A DNA stretch of 64,000 nt from Bacteroidota bacterium (GTDB lineage: Bacteria > Bacteroidota > Bacteroidia > AKYH767-A > 2013-40CM-41-45): NCBI GenBank assembly GCA_016720655.1, contig JADKKE010000032.1, positions 806,001 through 870,000 of the forward strand, read 5' to 3'. Both the position numbers and the translations under genes were made by a program. This document shows, piece after piece, positions 27,130-37,375 of this stretch; within the stretch, counting starts at the first letter, position 1; each line of letters opens with the position of its first letter. The notes under the pieces were generated by a model. It saw only the letters and a list, made by a program, of their open reading frames with translations. It did no database searches and was not told where the DNA came from.

Positions 27130-29576
27130 ATGAAAATATCGTACAACTGGCTGAAAAAATATCTAGCGGTTTCCAATAGTGCAGAAGACACAGCCTATTT
27201 GCTCACACATTGCGGTCTGGAAGTGGAGGGCATTGAACCCTTTCAATCTCTCAAGGGCGGTTAGAAGGACTTGTTGTAGGTGAAGTGAAATCGTGTGAGA
27301 AGCATCCGAATGCGGATAAATTAAGTCTTACAAAAGTTGATACCGGTGATGCAGAACTTTTGTCTATCGTGTGTGGTGCACCGAATGTTGCAAACGGACA
27401 AAAAGTAATCGTTGCAAAAGTTGGCGCTAAACTTTATCCATCAAGCGGTGAGCCTTTCGAAATAAAGAAATCGAAGATCAGAGGTGAATTATCTGAAGGA
27501 ATGATTTGCGCAGAGGATGAAATCGGTATGGGCGCCTCTCATGCCGGAATTATGGTGCTTCCTCCGGAAACAAAAATCGGAATGCCTGCGTCAGAATTTT
27601 TTAAGGTTGAGAATGATCTTGTTTTTGAAATTGGCTTAACCCCGAACCGGGCAGATGCCGCTTCTCATTTTGGCGTGGCCAGAGATTTACACGCTGTACT
27701 CCAGAACAAATCCATCGATTCTCCTGCTGCCATACCTCCAATAATCCGACCGGAAGTAGATTTGTTTAAAGTTGACAATCAAAATCTGAAAATAGAAGTA
27801 GCAATTGAAGATGCCGCAGCGTGTCCAAGGTATTCTGCAATTACTCTCACGGGAGTGAAAGTGAAAGAGTCTCCGGATTGGTTGAAGAACCGATTAAAAG
27901 CAATTGGAGTGGGACCTATCAACAATATCGTTGACATTACAAATTTTGTATTGCATGAATGCGGACAGCCTTTGCATGCATTTGATGCGGCTGAAATAAA
28001 AGGTGGAAAAATAATTGTTCGTTCTGCACGTGACGGTGAAAAGTTTGTGACCCTCGATAAGGTTGAACGTACGCTTTCGAAGGGAAACCTGATGATTTGC
28101 AACACAAGTGAAGCCATGTGTATTGCAGGTGTTTTTGGAGGAATCGGATCCGGAATTAAAGAAAGTACTACTTCTGTATTTCTTGAAAGTGCTTATTTCA
28201 ATCCTGCTTCCATCCGTAAAACAAGTAAGTTTCACGGTTTGAAAACGGATGCTTCTTTTCGTTTTGAACGGGGAACAGATCCTGAAATGACCTTGTATGC
28301 ATTGAAGAGAGCGGCAATGCTCATTCGGGAAATTGCCGGTGGGGAAATTAGTTCTGAAATTGTCGATGTTTATCCGGTTCCACTCGTACCTGAAGAAATT
28401 AAATTGAATTATGAATACCTCAATCAATTTTCGGGTGACAAACTTGATCATGCGAGGGTGAAAAAAATTATATCTGCATTGGGAATTGAAATAATTTCAG
28501 AAGATGCTGAAAATATTCTTCTTCGCATTCCCACTTACAAGGTAGACGTTACCCGGCCTGTTGATGTTGTGGAGGAAATTTTAAGAATCTACGGATACAA
28601 TAATATTCCTATCCCTGCAAAACTAAATATTTCCTTACCTGCAATTGTAGATTTCGATCGCGATCGTTTCCTGAATAAAATTAGTGATCATCTGGCTGCA
28701 ACAGGTTTCAATGAAATCCTTTCGAATTCTCTTTCAAAATCGAGATACACCGAGTTGGCTTCTTACCAGGATGAAAACAATGTAAAAATATTGAATCCCT
28801 TAAGCCAGGACCTCGAAATTATGCGGAGGAATATGCTTTATACCGGCCTGGAAGCAATCGAATACAACCGTAACCGGAAACACTCTGATCTGCGTTTTTT
28901 TGAATTTGGAAAAACCTATAGTAAAGAAAATAATTCTTACAAAGAGGAATACCATCTGTCACTTTTCAGCACCGGTAAAAAAACAGAAGAACGATGGAAC
29001 GGCGATAAGGATGCTGTGAATTTTTACTTTCTGAAATCCTCTGTCGAGAATTTATTAGCGGTTGCCGGAATTAAAATGTCAGGGTTGATATCGGAAATGA
29101 CCTCCAATTCATTTCTTGCTTCCGGAATGATGCTGAAATCAGGAGCGAAGGAACTTGTCACTTTCGGTACACTGAATAAGAACCAATTGAAACCATTCGA
29201 TATTTCTGAAGTTTTCTATGCCGATTTTAACTGGGATCAGCTGGTAAAACTTGCTCGAAAGAAACCTGTTCAGTACTCTGAAGTTTCCAGATTTCCTGTG
29301 GTTCGTCGCGACTTGTCAATGCTGATAGATACTCAGATTACCTATGCACAAATTGAATCCATCGCCCACAAAGCTGAGCGTAAACTATTGCGGGAACTCC
29401 GGGTTTTCGATGTATACCAGGGCGATAAAATTGAAGCAGGTAAAAAGTCGTATGCAGTTACTTTTTTATTGAGTGATGATGAACAAACACTCACCGAAAA
29501 ACAAATCGACAAGACAATGGAAAGATTGATGCTTGCCTTGGAAAAAGAAGCCGGAGCAATTATCCGAAAATCCTAG
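27130..29576 (+). CDS. pheT: Phenylalanine-tRNA ligase beta subunit, with one frameshift
   Basis: Large subunit of the heterotetrameric synthetase, with the tRNA-binding, editing and structural domains. The ATG at 27130 opens MKISYNWLKKYLAVSNSAED; this frame meets a TAG at 27261-27263 after SLKGG. Adding one T to GGTTAG gives GGLEGLVVGEVKSCEKHPNA and joins the rest (tRNA-binding domain, HPNADKLSLTKVDTG; B3/B4 editing domain; B5 domain; FERGTDPEM; C-terminal anticodon-binding-like FDVYQGD). The repaired length of about 815 residues is normal. pheS is elsewhere. The TAG stop is the first three bases of a heptamer array. Confidence 0.93.
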
Positions 29577-29629
29577 AGAGTAGAAATTAGAGAGTAGAAA
29601 TTGGAGAATAGAAATTAGATTATAGTACT
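29574..29629 (+). repeat. Heptamer array starting at the pheT stop codon
   Basis: Eight contiguous 7-mers (TAGAGAG, TAGAAAT, TAGAGAG, TAGAAAT, TGGAGAA, TAGAAAT, TAGATTA, TAGTACT). The first TAG is the pheT stop codon. About 45 nt of non-repeated sequence follow before the next array. Confidence 0.85.
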
Positions 29630-29674
29630 CAGCAGCTTATTTCTTGTTCATTTTTTTCTCTAAGCTCAAAACTT

Positions 29675-29760
29675 CAACCACAACCACAAACCAAAACCAC
29701 CAACACCAACACCACAACCACCAACCACCAACCACCAACCACTCAACCACCAAGCACTAC
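29675..29760. repeat. CCACCAA-type heptamer array reaching the yajQ stop codon
   Basis: An A/C-only tract whose main unit is AACCACC (a 7-mer), with some 6- and 8-nt steps. It ends in the yajQ stop codon (CTA on the plus strand, 29757-29759). Read from yajQ the transcript is G/U-rich. Confidence 0.8.
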
Positions 29761-30245
29761 CTATAATTGTCAAACTGCAATGGAATCCCAACCGGTGATT
29801 TCTCCATCAAGGCAATAATTTCCTGTAGGTCATCTATTTTTTTTCCGGTTACACGTACTTGTTCATCCATAATGGATGTTTGAACTCGCTTACCACTGTC
29901 TTTAATGATTTTTACAATTTTCTTCGCTGTGTCTTTGTCGACTCCTTGCTTTACTTTGATGTCTTTCTTGACCATATTTCCCGACGCATAAATTTCTTTA
30001 CCGAAATCGAGTGATTGCGTATCGAGACCTTGTTTTACCATTCTGGAAATGATAATCCCTTCAACAGTCTTCATCCGCATATCGTTCTCGGTGAGCACGT
30101 GGATCTCCATTGTTTTTTTATCCAGTTCAATGGTGGTTTTCGAATGATTGAAATCGAATCGCGTAACGATTTCTTTACTTGCAGTATTAATTGCGTTGTC
30201 AAGTTTCTGCAAATCTGTTTTGCTCACAATGTCAAAGGATGGCAT
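29757..30245 (-). CDS. YajQ family nucleotide-binding protein
   Basis: A 162-residue protein of the YajQ/DUF520 family, some members of which bind cyclic di-GMP or nucleic acids. The N-terminus MPSFDIVSKTDLQKLDNAIN and the segments RFDFNHSKTTIELD, GKEIYASGNMVKKDIKVKQG and IIKDSGKRVQTSIMDEQVRV are characteristic. Length is normal. It is a stand-alone gene facing pheT. The role in this organism is not clear from context. Confidence 0.9.
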   Translation of the reverse strand: MPSFDIVSKTDLQKLDNAINTASKEIVTRFDFNHSKTTIELDKKTMEIHVLTENDMRMKTVEGIIISRMVKQGLDTQSLDFGKEIYASGNMVKKDIKVKQGVDKDTAKKIVKIIKDSGKRVQTSIMDEQVRVTGKKIDDLQEIIALMEKSPVGIPLQFDNYR

Positions 30246-30457
30246 TTCTATGTTGTTTTAGGTTAAAATGCTACGCACGCGATAAAGGTTAAATCTGTGT
30301 GCTGATTGCAAAGTTAATTGAAATCTTTTGTCGGAAAACTATCATTTTTTCATCGATGTGAAACTGATTGGAGATATTGGGATAATTTCACAAAAAGCAT
30401 CCAGTCAAGATGTTATTTACCCCCTGTTTTTTATGATTTCCCTTGGTGCATTTTCTT

Positions 30458-30465
30458 TATATTTG
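30458..30465 (+). promoter_or_regulatory. -7 promoter element directly before a T9SS gene
   Basis: TATATTTG matches TAnnTTTG and ends 3 nt before the ATG at 30469. If it is used, the mRNA would be leaderless or nearly so. Confidence 0.35.
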
Positions 30466-30468
30466 TAC

Positions 30469-32733
30469 ATGAAAAAATACGGAATTCTCTTTTATTTCTT
30501 TCTTGCTGGATTTCTCCAACTATCAGCACAATCCAGATTTGACCTGAAGGATTCCATTCCTGTAATAGTTGGCGGTAATCAATTGGCAAATCCCTGGGCC
30601 GGTGGAATTAATTTTCCTCTGATGAGTGAAATTGACCTGAATGGAGATGGCTTGCACGATATTTTTATTTACGAACGAGACAACAATCGAATTCTTACAT
30701 TCTTAAACAATGGCGACACCACGATTCGGGCCTGGTCCTATGCTCCGCAGTTTGCCAGACAATTTCCACCGATTAATAAATGGGCTTTTTTATACGATTA
30801 CAATTGCGACGGGAAAGCTGATTTAATGACCTTATCCACGGTGCTGCCTTCCGGAATAGCGGTCTATCGTAACGACTACACTATCGGAAGTGGATTGCAA
30901 TGGACATTGGTTGATCCTTTCGTAGAAGAAACATTTGGTTCTATAATTACAAACATATTTGCCAGCGGAGTTTCTTTGCCGGCTTTTTGTGATATGGATA
31001 ATGACGGCGATATGGATATTCTGGGTTACAATTCGGTTCCGGATGGAAGAATTGTGTATCATCAGAATCTTTCGATGGAAACGTATGGGAATTGTGATTC
31101 TCTTAAATTTCATTATGGATCCGGCTGCTGGGGAAATTTTGCATTACTCATCGGCGGGACGAATTCCGTAGGTTGTTTTCATTGCCCATGCCGCACAGGA
31201 GCGCCGGGTAGCGATTTCGGAGATGGTCGGTTAGAGCCGATAGTATTTGATCCTACCGATATAGCAAGACGCGATGATACAATTTCCAGCATATTTCCTA
31301 TAGATCTCGACGGAGATGGCGACAAAGAATTGCTGGTCGGAGATATTTCTTCACTGAACACATTGATGGTTCACAATGGTGGCACTGCTGCGTCTGCAGA
31401 AATGGATACAGAAGATTTGAATTTTCCGGGTACTGATGTGCCTGCGTTTTTCAATGGCTTTCACTTTCACGCCTACATCGATCTGAATAACGATGGTAAA
31501 AAAGATCTCATTGTGATGCCCAGCGAGTATGAAAATTTAAACGGGTTGTGGTGGTACAGAAATTCCGGGACAACTGCCAATCCAACCTTTCATTTTCAAA
31601 GTGCGTCTTTTTTACAAGACAATATGATTGATGTTGGTGAAAATGCAAGTCCGGTTTTATTTGATTATGATAACGATGGCTTACTGGATATGATCATTGG
31701 TGCCAGTGTTTATCAGAGTGGGACACCTTCCTACAAAACAAGTTTGTATTACTTTAAAAATTCCGGAACGCCCTCTAGTCCTGCGTTTGAACTAATCACC
31801 AACGATGCTGCAAACATCAGCTCCCTAAACTATTCTTCACCTTTATATCCTGCCTTCGGAGATATGGACGGAGATGGAGACGGTGATATGATTTTGGGTA
31901 CTGACGATGGAAAACTTCAGTATTTCAACAATGCCGGCGGTGCGGGGAATCCATCTAATTTTCAATTGGCTGTTCCCAATTACATGGGGATTGATGTTGG
32001 TGGATCAAGTACACCACAAATTGTCGATCTGGATCGTGATGGAAAACTTGATTTGGTTGTAGGAGAAAAGAATGGATTTATTAATTTCTACCAGAATATC
32101 GGAACAATTGCAAGTGCATTCTTTGCTAATCTTCCCACAAATGACACACTTGGTTGTATCGTTCGCCAGGCGTCAGGATTTCCGGATGGATACACGGTTC
32201 CTTTCGTTTATGATACTTCCGGAAAATACAGGATGATGGTATCGAACATGGCCGGCAATGTCTATTTATACAGTAATATCGACAACAACCTCAGCGGATG
32301 TTTCACTCTTTCGGATTCGCTTTTTCGTCCTGCCGAATCAAATCGAATCAAGTACAATCTTACAGTGAGTGGTGGTGATCTCAACAACGACGGCTTCAGT
32401 GATTTGATCGTTGGTTCCGCAACCGGCGGTGCTATGGTTTTTTATATGCACGATCCTTTTGTTTCAGTACAGGAAATAAAAAACGTCCGTCCCTCTCTCG
32501 AAGTATTCCCCAATCCGGCTTCGGATTATTTGCATCTCAAATTCTATAATGTAGATGTTTCTGAAAAACCTGTAGTGAATGTTTTTGATAACCTGGGAAG
32601 GAAGATCCTGAGTTTAACTATAACAAATCAGGAAATGAAATTCGAAACAAGTTCATGGCCTTCGGGAATCTATCTTGTCCAGATCACTGCGAATGGCAAT
32701 AGGGTAAGCCGCAAGATTGTTGTAAGCAGATAA
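30469..32733 (+). CDS. Secreted FG-GAP/VCBS-repeat T9SS cargo protein
   Basis: 754 residues from the ATG at 30469, chosen because it opens a signal peptide (MKKYGILFYFFLAGFLQLSA). At least eight Ca-binding-loop repeats of the form D-x-[DN]-x-DG-x-x-D are spaced along the chain (DLNGDGLHDIFIYE, DMDNDGDMDILGYN, DLDGDGDKELLVGD, DLNNDGKKDLIVMP, DMDGDGDGDMILGT, DLDRDGKLDLVVGE and others), a seven-bladed integrin-alpha-like propeller pattern. The C-terminus is a T9SS type A sorting domain (LEVFPNPASDYLHL, GIYLVQITANG). Probably a surface protein; the ligand is unknown. Confidence 0.87.
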   Translation: MKKYGILFYFFLAGFLQLSAQSRFDLKDSIPVIVGGNQLANPWAGGINFPLMSEIDLNGDGLHDIFIYERDNNRILTFLNNGDTTIRAWSYAPQFARQFPPINKWAFLYDYNCDGKADLMTLSTVLPSGIAVYRNDYTIGSGLQWTLVDPFVEETFGSIITNIFASGVSLPAFCDMDNDGDMDILGYNSVPDGRIVYHQNLSMETYGNCDSLKFHYGSGCWGNFALLIGGTNSVGCFHCPCRTGAPGSDFGDGRLEPIVFDPTDIARRDDTISSIFPIDLDGDGDKELLVGDISSLNTLMVHNGGTAASAEMDTEDLNFPGTDVPAFFNGFHFHAYIDLNNDGKKDLIVMPSEYENLNGLWWYRNSGTTANPTFHFQSASFLQDNMIDVGENASPVLFDYDNDGLLDMIIGASVYQSGTPSYKTSLYYFKNSGTPSSPAFELITNDAANISSLNYSSPLYPAFGDMDGDGDGDMILGTDDGKLQYFNNAGGAGNPSNFQLAVPNYMGIDVGGSSTPQIVDLDRDGKLDLVVGEKNGFINFYQNIGTIASAFFANLPTNDTLGCIVRQASGFPDGYTVPFVYDTSGKYRMMVSNMAGNVYLYSNIDNNLSGCFTLSDSLFRPAESNRIKYNLTVSGGDLNNDGFSDLIVGSATGGAMVFYMHDPFVSVQEIKNVRPSLEVFPNPASDYLHLKFYNVDVSEKPVVNVFDNLGRKILSLTITNQEMKFETSSWPSGIYLVQITANGNRVSRKIVVSR

Positions 32734-32747
32734 TAGAAGTGTAGGCG

Positions 32748-34160
32748 TTAAATAGCCAGCAAAAGCTCCGCCAGCTTCTTGGTTTGCATACGCAGCTCAG
32801 GAACTGCTGTGCTCTCCCACAATTTCCCTTTCAACAAAGTGCCTAAAGTGAAAAGTTGTGATGAAGGCTTTCCGTCTTTTTGCAGAATCCGACCATCCGG
32901 ATTCGCTTCCACACCGAGTCTCATTTCATCCGGGAATATATATCCTTTGCGAATAATATTCTGGAAAAGCAAAGAATCAAATTTAAGAATGTCTGTTTGC
33001 GGACCGGTACAATTAATTACACGGGCTACCTTGATGGTTTCTTCTTGCTGACTTTTTCTTCTTTTTATTTTCAATGTAACAAGGCCATCCTCCTCGAATG
33101 CATCCTGAATACGTCCGGCAAGGATTTCCAATTTTCCTTGCGTGATCAAATCCTGGACCTGATTGTGAATGTGCGCTGGCAAACGATGTCGTGCAACTCC
33201 CCACAAATGGCGCACATGCGACATGAAACGTTGTTTGTCTTTTAAATCGAGTGATTGCCAGATCTCCTGCGTTTTGGATCGCACTGCATCCACAACTGTT
33301 TCACCACTTTCACCATGCTTCCATGCTTTGTGAACATATTTCCGGAATAGCTGTACCAGCTTCTCGATTTCATAAGGAGGAGCGAGCTCATCCAGAATTT
33401 CGCGTTGCGGGTGATGCGGACGATGTGCAAGGATATTAAAGCCCTTCGGAGAAAGAGCGTAAATTTTATTGTTGAATTTTTTTTCCTGAAGTCCAATAAC
33501 CACATCCACCATCGTTAATCCGGTTCCAATTATGAAAACAGGAGCTGAATCATCGAGATCATTTACTGATTCTTCTTTCCAGGGATTTGAAAAGTACTTT
33601 GGGCTGTTCAGGAAATCTTTGCCATTCAAAGCCGAATGACCGGGAAGATGATTTCCTGTCGCAAGGACTACTTTGTGAGCAAGCACGGAAGAACCATCTC
33701 TGCAAGAAATTCGGAAATGATCACCTTCCAACTGCATATCCGTTGCTTCTGAATGAACAAAATAAAGATTGATGTGATGCGGAATGTGAATCAGTGCTTC
33801 TTTAAATATAGATTGTAAATATTTTCCGTAAATATTTCGAGACAAATAGTGAAAAGGAATTTGCTCTGCATCGCCATTTGAGTGGAGTCCGGAATCTTTG
33901 TACCAATTGACAAAATGATTGGGGTCATCCGGAAAAGCACTCATATTGCGTGCTTCTACATTCAATACGTGTTGATCAGAATACGTATCATACGCAATGC
34001 CTTTGGCCAGTAATTCTTCAGTATGAATCAGGGTTATATGCAAAGGGTTTTTCGCAATCTTTAACAAATTTACCAGTGTGAGAATACCGCAGAACCCTCC
34101 GCCAATAATCGCGATATGTTGTGTATGTGTGCCTGTGGAAGTTGTACCGCTTGGACTCAT
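32748..34160 (-). CDS. FAD/NAD(P)-binding protein, YdhS-like
   Basis: A 470-residue flavoprotein. The N-terminal Rossmann motif is HIAIIGGGFCGILTLVNLL (about residues 14-33), followed by HVLNVEARNMSAFPDDPNHF, a segment typical of the FAD-NAD(P)-binding family that includes E. coli YdhS. A second nucleotide-binding motif is VFIIGTGLTMVDVVIGL (about 205-225), and the C-terminal part includes VINCTGPQTDILKF. The substrate is unknown for this family. Its stop lies 14 nt from the stop of the convergent T9SS gene, with no terminator hairpin between them. Confidence 0.8.
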   Translation of the reverse strand: MSPSGTTSTGTHTQHIAIIGGGFCGILTLVNLLKIAKNPLHITLIHTEELLAKGIAYDTYSDQHVLNVEARNMSAFPDDPNHFVNWYKDSGLHSNGDAEQIPFHYLSRNIYGKYLQSIFKEALIHIPHHINLYFVHSEATDMQLEGDHFRISCRDGSSVLAHKVVLATGNHLPGHSALNGKDFLNSPKYFSNPWKEESVNDLDDSAPVFIIGTGLTMVDVVIGLQEKKFNNKIYALSPKGFNILAHRPHHPQREILDELAPPYEIEKLVQLFRKYVHKAWKHGESGETVVDAVRSKTQEIWQSLDLKDKQRFMSHVRHLWGVARHRLPAHIHNQVQDLITQGKLEILAGRIQDAFEEDGLVTLKIKRRKSQQEETIKVARVINCTGPQTDILKFDSLLFQNIIRKGYIFPDEMRLGVEANPDGRILQKDGKPSSQLFTLGTLLKGKLWESTAVPELRMQTKKLAELLLAI

Positions 34161-34471
34161 ATGAAAAAAAATGATACGAATTTTTATAAAAAATAGCGTG
34201 TTTTAAAATTGCCCGATACAATTTAGCTGCACACGAATATACAAATTAATTGTTTGTTGAAATGAATCGAGGAAACTGATTCATTCAATTTTAAGACTGA
34301 ATATTTAATCATTTACACAATGAGAAGAATCAGTTTAGGTTCTATTTGATGCATATCGTTTGTAAAACTCTTGTAAATCAATAAATAAATATTTCATCAA
34401 TCAGCCCCATCTGAAAAAACACAAAAAAAAAGCTGTCCTACGTGAACAGCTTTTGTGTTTGAATTGTGAAA
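34161..34471. other. Intergenic region between a flavoprotein gene and the aconitase terminator
   Basis: AT-rich with no gene recognised. It contains an 8-bp inverted repeat AATGAATC / GATTCATT (34261-34268 and 34278-34285, 9-nt loop) without a T-run, which could be a dyad operator for the minus-strand gene starting at 34160, and the acnA terminator near its right end. Confidence 0.5.
34427..34454 (-). terminator. Terminator of the aconitase gene
   Basis: The arms AAAAGCTGT and ACAGCTTTT form a stem with an A-run on the plus strand, i.e. a U-run after the stem on the minus-strand transcript. It lies 17 nt after the aconitase stop. Confidence 0.88.
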
Positions 34472-36739
34472 TCAGGCGTTCACCTGAGAGCGGATTATAT
34501 TTAATGCTCCACCGGCTTTGAACCATTCAATTTGGTTTTCATTGTATGTATGATTCACAAGAAACTCATCGTGACTTCCATCAGTATGATTCAGGCGAAT
34601 GCTCAGTTGTTTTCCCGGAGCAAATGTGGTGAGCCCGAGAATGTCGATACTGTCATCTTCCCGGATTTTATCATAATCTGATTTGTCAACGAAAGTGATT
34701 CCCAACATTCCCTGTTTCTTCAGATTCGTTTCGTGTATACGGGCGAATGATTTCACGAGTATTGCACGAACACCAAGATGCCTTGGCTCCATCGCTGCAT
34801 GTTCACGGGAAGATCCTTCTCCATAATTTTCATCGCCCACTACAATCGTTCCAATCCCGGCTGCTTTGTACTCGCGTTGTACTGCAGGCACTGATCCATA
34901 TTCACCGCTCAGCTGGTTTTTTACACAATCAGTTTTATCATTAAATGAATTCACCGCTCCAATCAGCATGTTATTGGAAATGTTGTCGAGATGTCCACGA
35001 AATTTTAACCAGGGCCCGGCCATGGAAATGTGGTCTGTCGTGCATTTGCCTTTTACTTTGATAAGCAATTTTAATCCATTGAGGTCTGTACCTTCCCAGG
35101 CACGGAATGGATCCAGAAGTTGGAGTCGATCTGAAGTCGGAGAAACCATCACAGTTACCTTGCTGCCATCTTTTGCGGGTTCCTGATACCCTGCATCTTC
35201 CACTGCATAACCTCTTGCAGGAGCTTCAAGACCTTCAGGGGCCTTGAGTTTAATTTTTTCTCCCTTAGAATTTGTAAGCGTATCTGTCATCGGATTGAAT
35301 GTGAGATCGCCGGCGATTGCCAGAGCAGTGACGATCTCGGGTGATGCTACAAATGCATGTGTATTCGCATTGCCATCATTTCGTTTCGCAAAATTTCGGT
35401 TAAAAGAAGTGATGATGGAATTTTTTCGATTGGGATCACTCGTATGGCGAGCCCATTGACCGATACAAGGTCCGCATGCATTTGCCAATACAACACCTCC
35501 CATTTTTTCAAAAGTACCCAGGAAGCCATCGCGTTCCACAGTGAAGCGAACTTGCTCGGAGCCGGGAGTTATCGTAAATTCTGATTTGGCCTTAATGCCT
35601 GCTTCGACAGCTTGCTTAGCAAGAGAGGCTGCACGCATAATATCTTCATAGGATGAATTTGTACAGGAGCCGATCAATCCAACATCAAGGGTGCTGGGCC
35701 AACCATTTTCTTTTACAGCCTGTGCAAATTTAGACAAAGGCCAGGCAAGATCCGGAGTGAAGGGTCCGTTGATGTGTGGTTCCAGTTCATCAAGATTGAT
35801 TTCAATTACTTCATCAAAATACTTATCCGGGTTTTCATATACATCTTTGTCGCCACGCAGATGTTCAGCAACAGCATCCGCAGCATTTGCAATCTCTGCC
35901 CGACCTGTTCCACTTAAGTATTCCGCCATCTTTTTATCATAACAGAAGATGGAAGTAGTCGCACCGATTTCAGCACCCATGTTGCAAATTGTTCCTTTGC
36001 CTGTACAGGATAAACTATCAGCACCGGGGCCGAAGTACTCAAGAATCTTATCCGTTCCACCTTTCACAGTGAGAATTCCCGCAACTTTCAGAATGACATC
36101 CTTTGCAGAGACCCATTCATTTAATTTACCGGTAAGTTTCACACCTATGAGTTTTGGGAATTTCAATTCCCAGGGAAGTCCTGCCATTACATCGCAGGCA
36201 TCAGCACCACCCACACCAATCGCGATCATTCCCAGTCCACCGGCGTTTACTGTATGAGAATCGGTACCGATCATCATTCCACCGGGAAACGCATAATTTT
36301 CAAGGATCACCTGGTGGATAATGCCTGCTCCCGGTTTCCAGAATCCGATTCCATATTTGTTAGACACCGATGCCAGAAAATCGAAAACTTCTTTGTTTTT
36401 ATCAAGGGCAGTACTAAGATCTTCTACAGCACCTGTTTTCGCCTGAATAAGATGATCACAATGCACCGTTGAAGGTACAGCGACTTTCATTCTTCCGGCT
36501 TGCATGAACTGTAACAATGCCATCTGAGCTGTTGCATCCTGCATTGCTACACGATCCGGATTAAAATCAACATAAGAACTTCCGCGCCAGAAAGGATTGG
36601 TAGGTAATCCAACCGAAAGGTGGGAGTAGAGAATTTTTTCAGTGAGCGTGAGTGGTCGGCCCACCAGTTTTCTTGCTGCTGCAATACGCCCATCAAGCTG
36701 AGCGTATACAGCTTTTATCATGTCAACATCAAAAGCCAT
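34472..36739 (-). CDS. Aconitate hydratase
   Basis: Iron-sulphur enzyme of the citric acid cycle that isomerises citrate to isocitrate. 755 residues, the size of the mitochondrial-type enzymes. The [4Fe-4S] ligands are in VGLIGSCTNSSYED (first Cys) and ANACGPCIGQWARH (CxxC). Other hallmarks are PSTVHCDHLIQA near residue 90, MIGTDSHTVNAGGLGMIAIG, the swivel-domain GEGSSREHAAMEPRHLG and ILVKSFARIHETNLKKQG. It is monocistronic. A short TAccTTGC element upstream may be its -7 region. The symbol is left open because Bacteroidota use several aconitase types. Confidence 0.95.
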   Translation of the reverse strand: MAFDVDMIKAVYAQLDGRIAAARKLVGRPLTLTEKILYSHLSVGLPTNPFWRGSSYVDFNPDRVAMQDATAQMALLQFMQAGRMKVAVPSTVHCDHLIQAKTGAVEDLSTALDKNKEVFDFLASVSNKYGIGFWKPGAGIIHQVILENYAFPGGMMIGTDSHTVNAGGLGMIAIGVGGADACDVMAGLPWELKFPKLIGVKLTGKLNEWVSAKDVILKVAGILTVKGGTDKILEYFGPGADSLSCTGKGTICNMGAEIGATTSIFCYDKKMAEYLSGTGRAEIANAADAVAEHLRGDKDVYENPDKYFDEVIEINLDELEPHINGPFTPDLAWPLSKFAQAVKENGWPSTLDVGLIGSCTNSSYEDIMRAASLAKQAVEAGIKAKSEFTITPGSEQVRFTVERDGFLGTFEKMGGVVLANACGPCIGQWARHTSDPNRKNSIITSFNRNFAKRNDGNANTHAFVASPEIVTALAIAGDLTFNPMTDTLTNSKGEKIKLKAPEGLEAPARGYAVEDAGYQEPAKDGSKVTVMVSPTSDRLQLLDPFRAWEGTDLNGLKLLIKVKGKCTTDHISMAGPWLKFRGHLDNISNNMLIGAVNSFNDKTDCVKNQLSGEYGSVPAVQREYKAAGIGTIVVGDENYGEGSSREHAAMEPRHLGVRAILVKSFARIHETNLKKQGMLGITFVDKSDYDKIREDDSIDILGLTTFAPGKQLSIRLNHTDGSHDEFLVNHTYNENQIEWFKAGGALNIIRSQVNA

Positions 36740-36998
36740 TTTCAGTCTGTTTTAGGGCCGCAAGGTACGAATAAACAGCTTAAAATGGATAGAGATATTC
36801 GGGAACTGTTTCAGTTTTTCAGAGAAAGATTGAGAATTCTTCAAAGAAGTTTTCTTCTTCAAATAGAACCGAATTGTACGTGATTGCAGAACTGATTTGG
36901 GAAAATTTTTTATTGTTCAATTGTAAGAAAGTCGTTCATATTTCATCCTAAATGTTTTACCGGAACCTAATTTTGTCTTGTTGATGAAGGGCTGAACT

Positions 36999-37157
36999 AT
37001 GAATCAAAATTATCTGCGTAATTATTACAGGATCAGGGATAAAGTGTTTACTGTTACCTTCCTGCTTTTTCAATTGGTCTTTTGTTCTCTCTTGCTGTAT
37101 TATATTCTGAAAAAGAACCAGGTGAACATGGATTTTCTGGGTCAAATTTTTCGTTGA
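36999..37157 (+). CDS. Putative small membrane protein, 52 residues
   Basis: Starts MNQNYLRNYYRIRDKV and ends FLGQIFR. A single hydrophobic segment of about 25 residues (VFTVTFLLFQLVFCSLLLYY) follows a short Tyr/Arg-rich N-terminus. Upstream are TAATTTTG (36968-36975), a good -7 element, and GAAGGG 8 nt before the ATG. Not recognised as any family. The promoter and the coherent TM segment make translation plausible, but it could be chance. Confidence 0.45.
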   Translation: MNQNYLRNYYRIRDKVFTVTFLLFQLVFCSLLLYYILKKNQVNMDFLGQIFR

Positions 37158-37375
37158 TTTTTTTCCGAAAAAGAATTCTCCCACCTTAAAGGCTTGTCAA
37201 AAGTTCCAACTATCGGTCAATATTTTGACTTTCTTAAAGTTTTTTAAGATTTCTGTAATAAATCCAATCATTTGAGAAATCGATAAACCCTTGAGAATCG
37301 TATGTATTGAAAAGTTTTTTCATGCAAGAAAATTACTCTTCATCGCCTTATTTTCAAGAAAAACCACGAAAAATA

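Noticed and set aside
27130..27263. Small ORF of 44 codons ending in TAG before pheT
   Set aside because: It is the true N-terminus of PheT cut off by one missing T; the next frame continues the conserved sequence.
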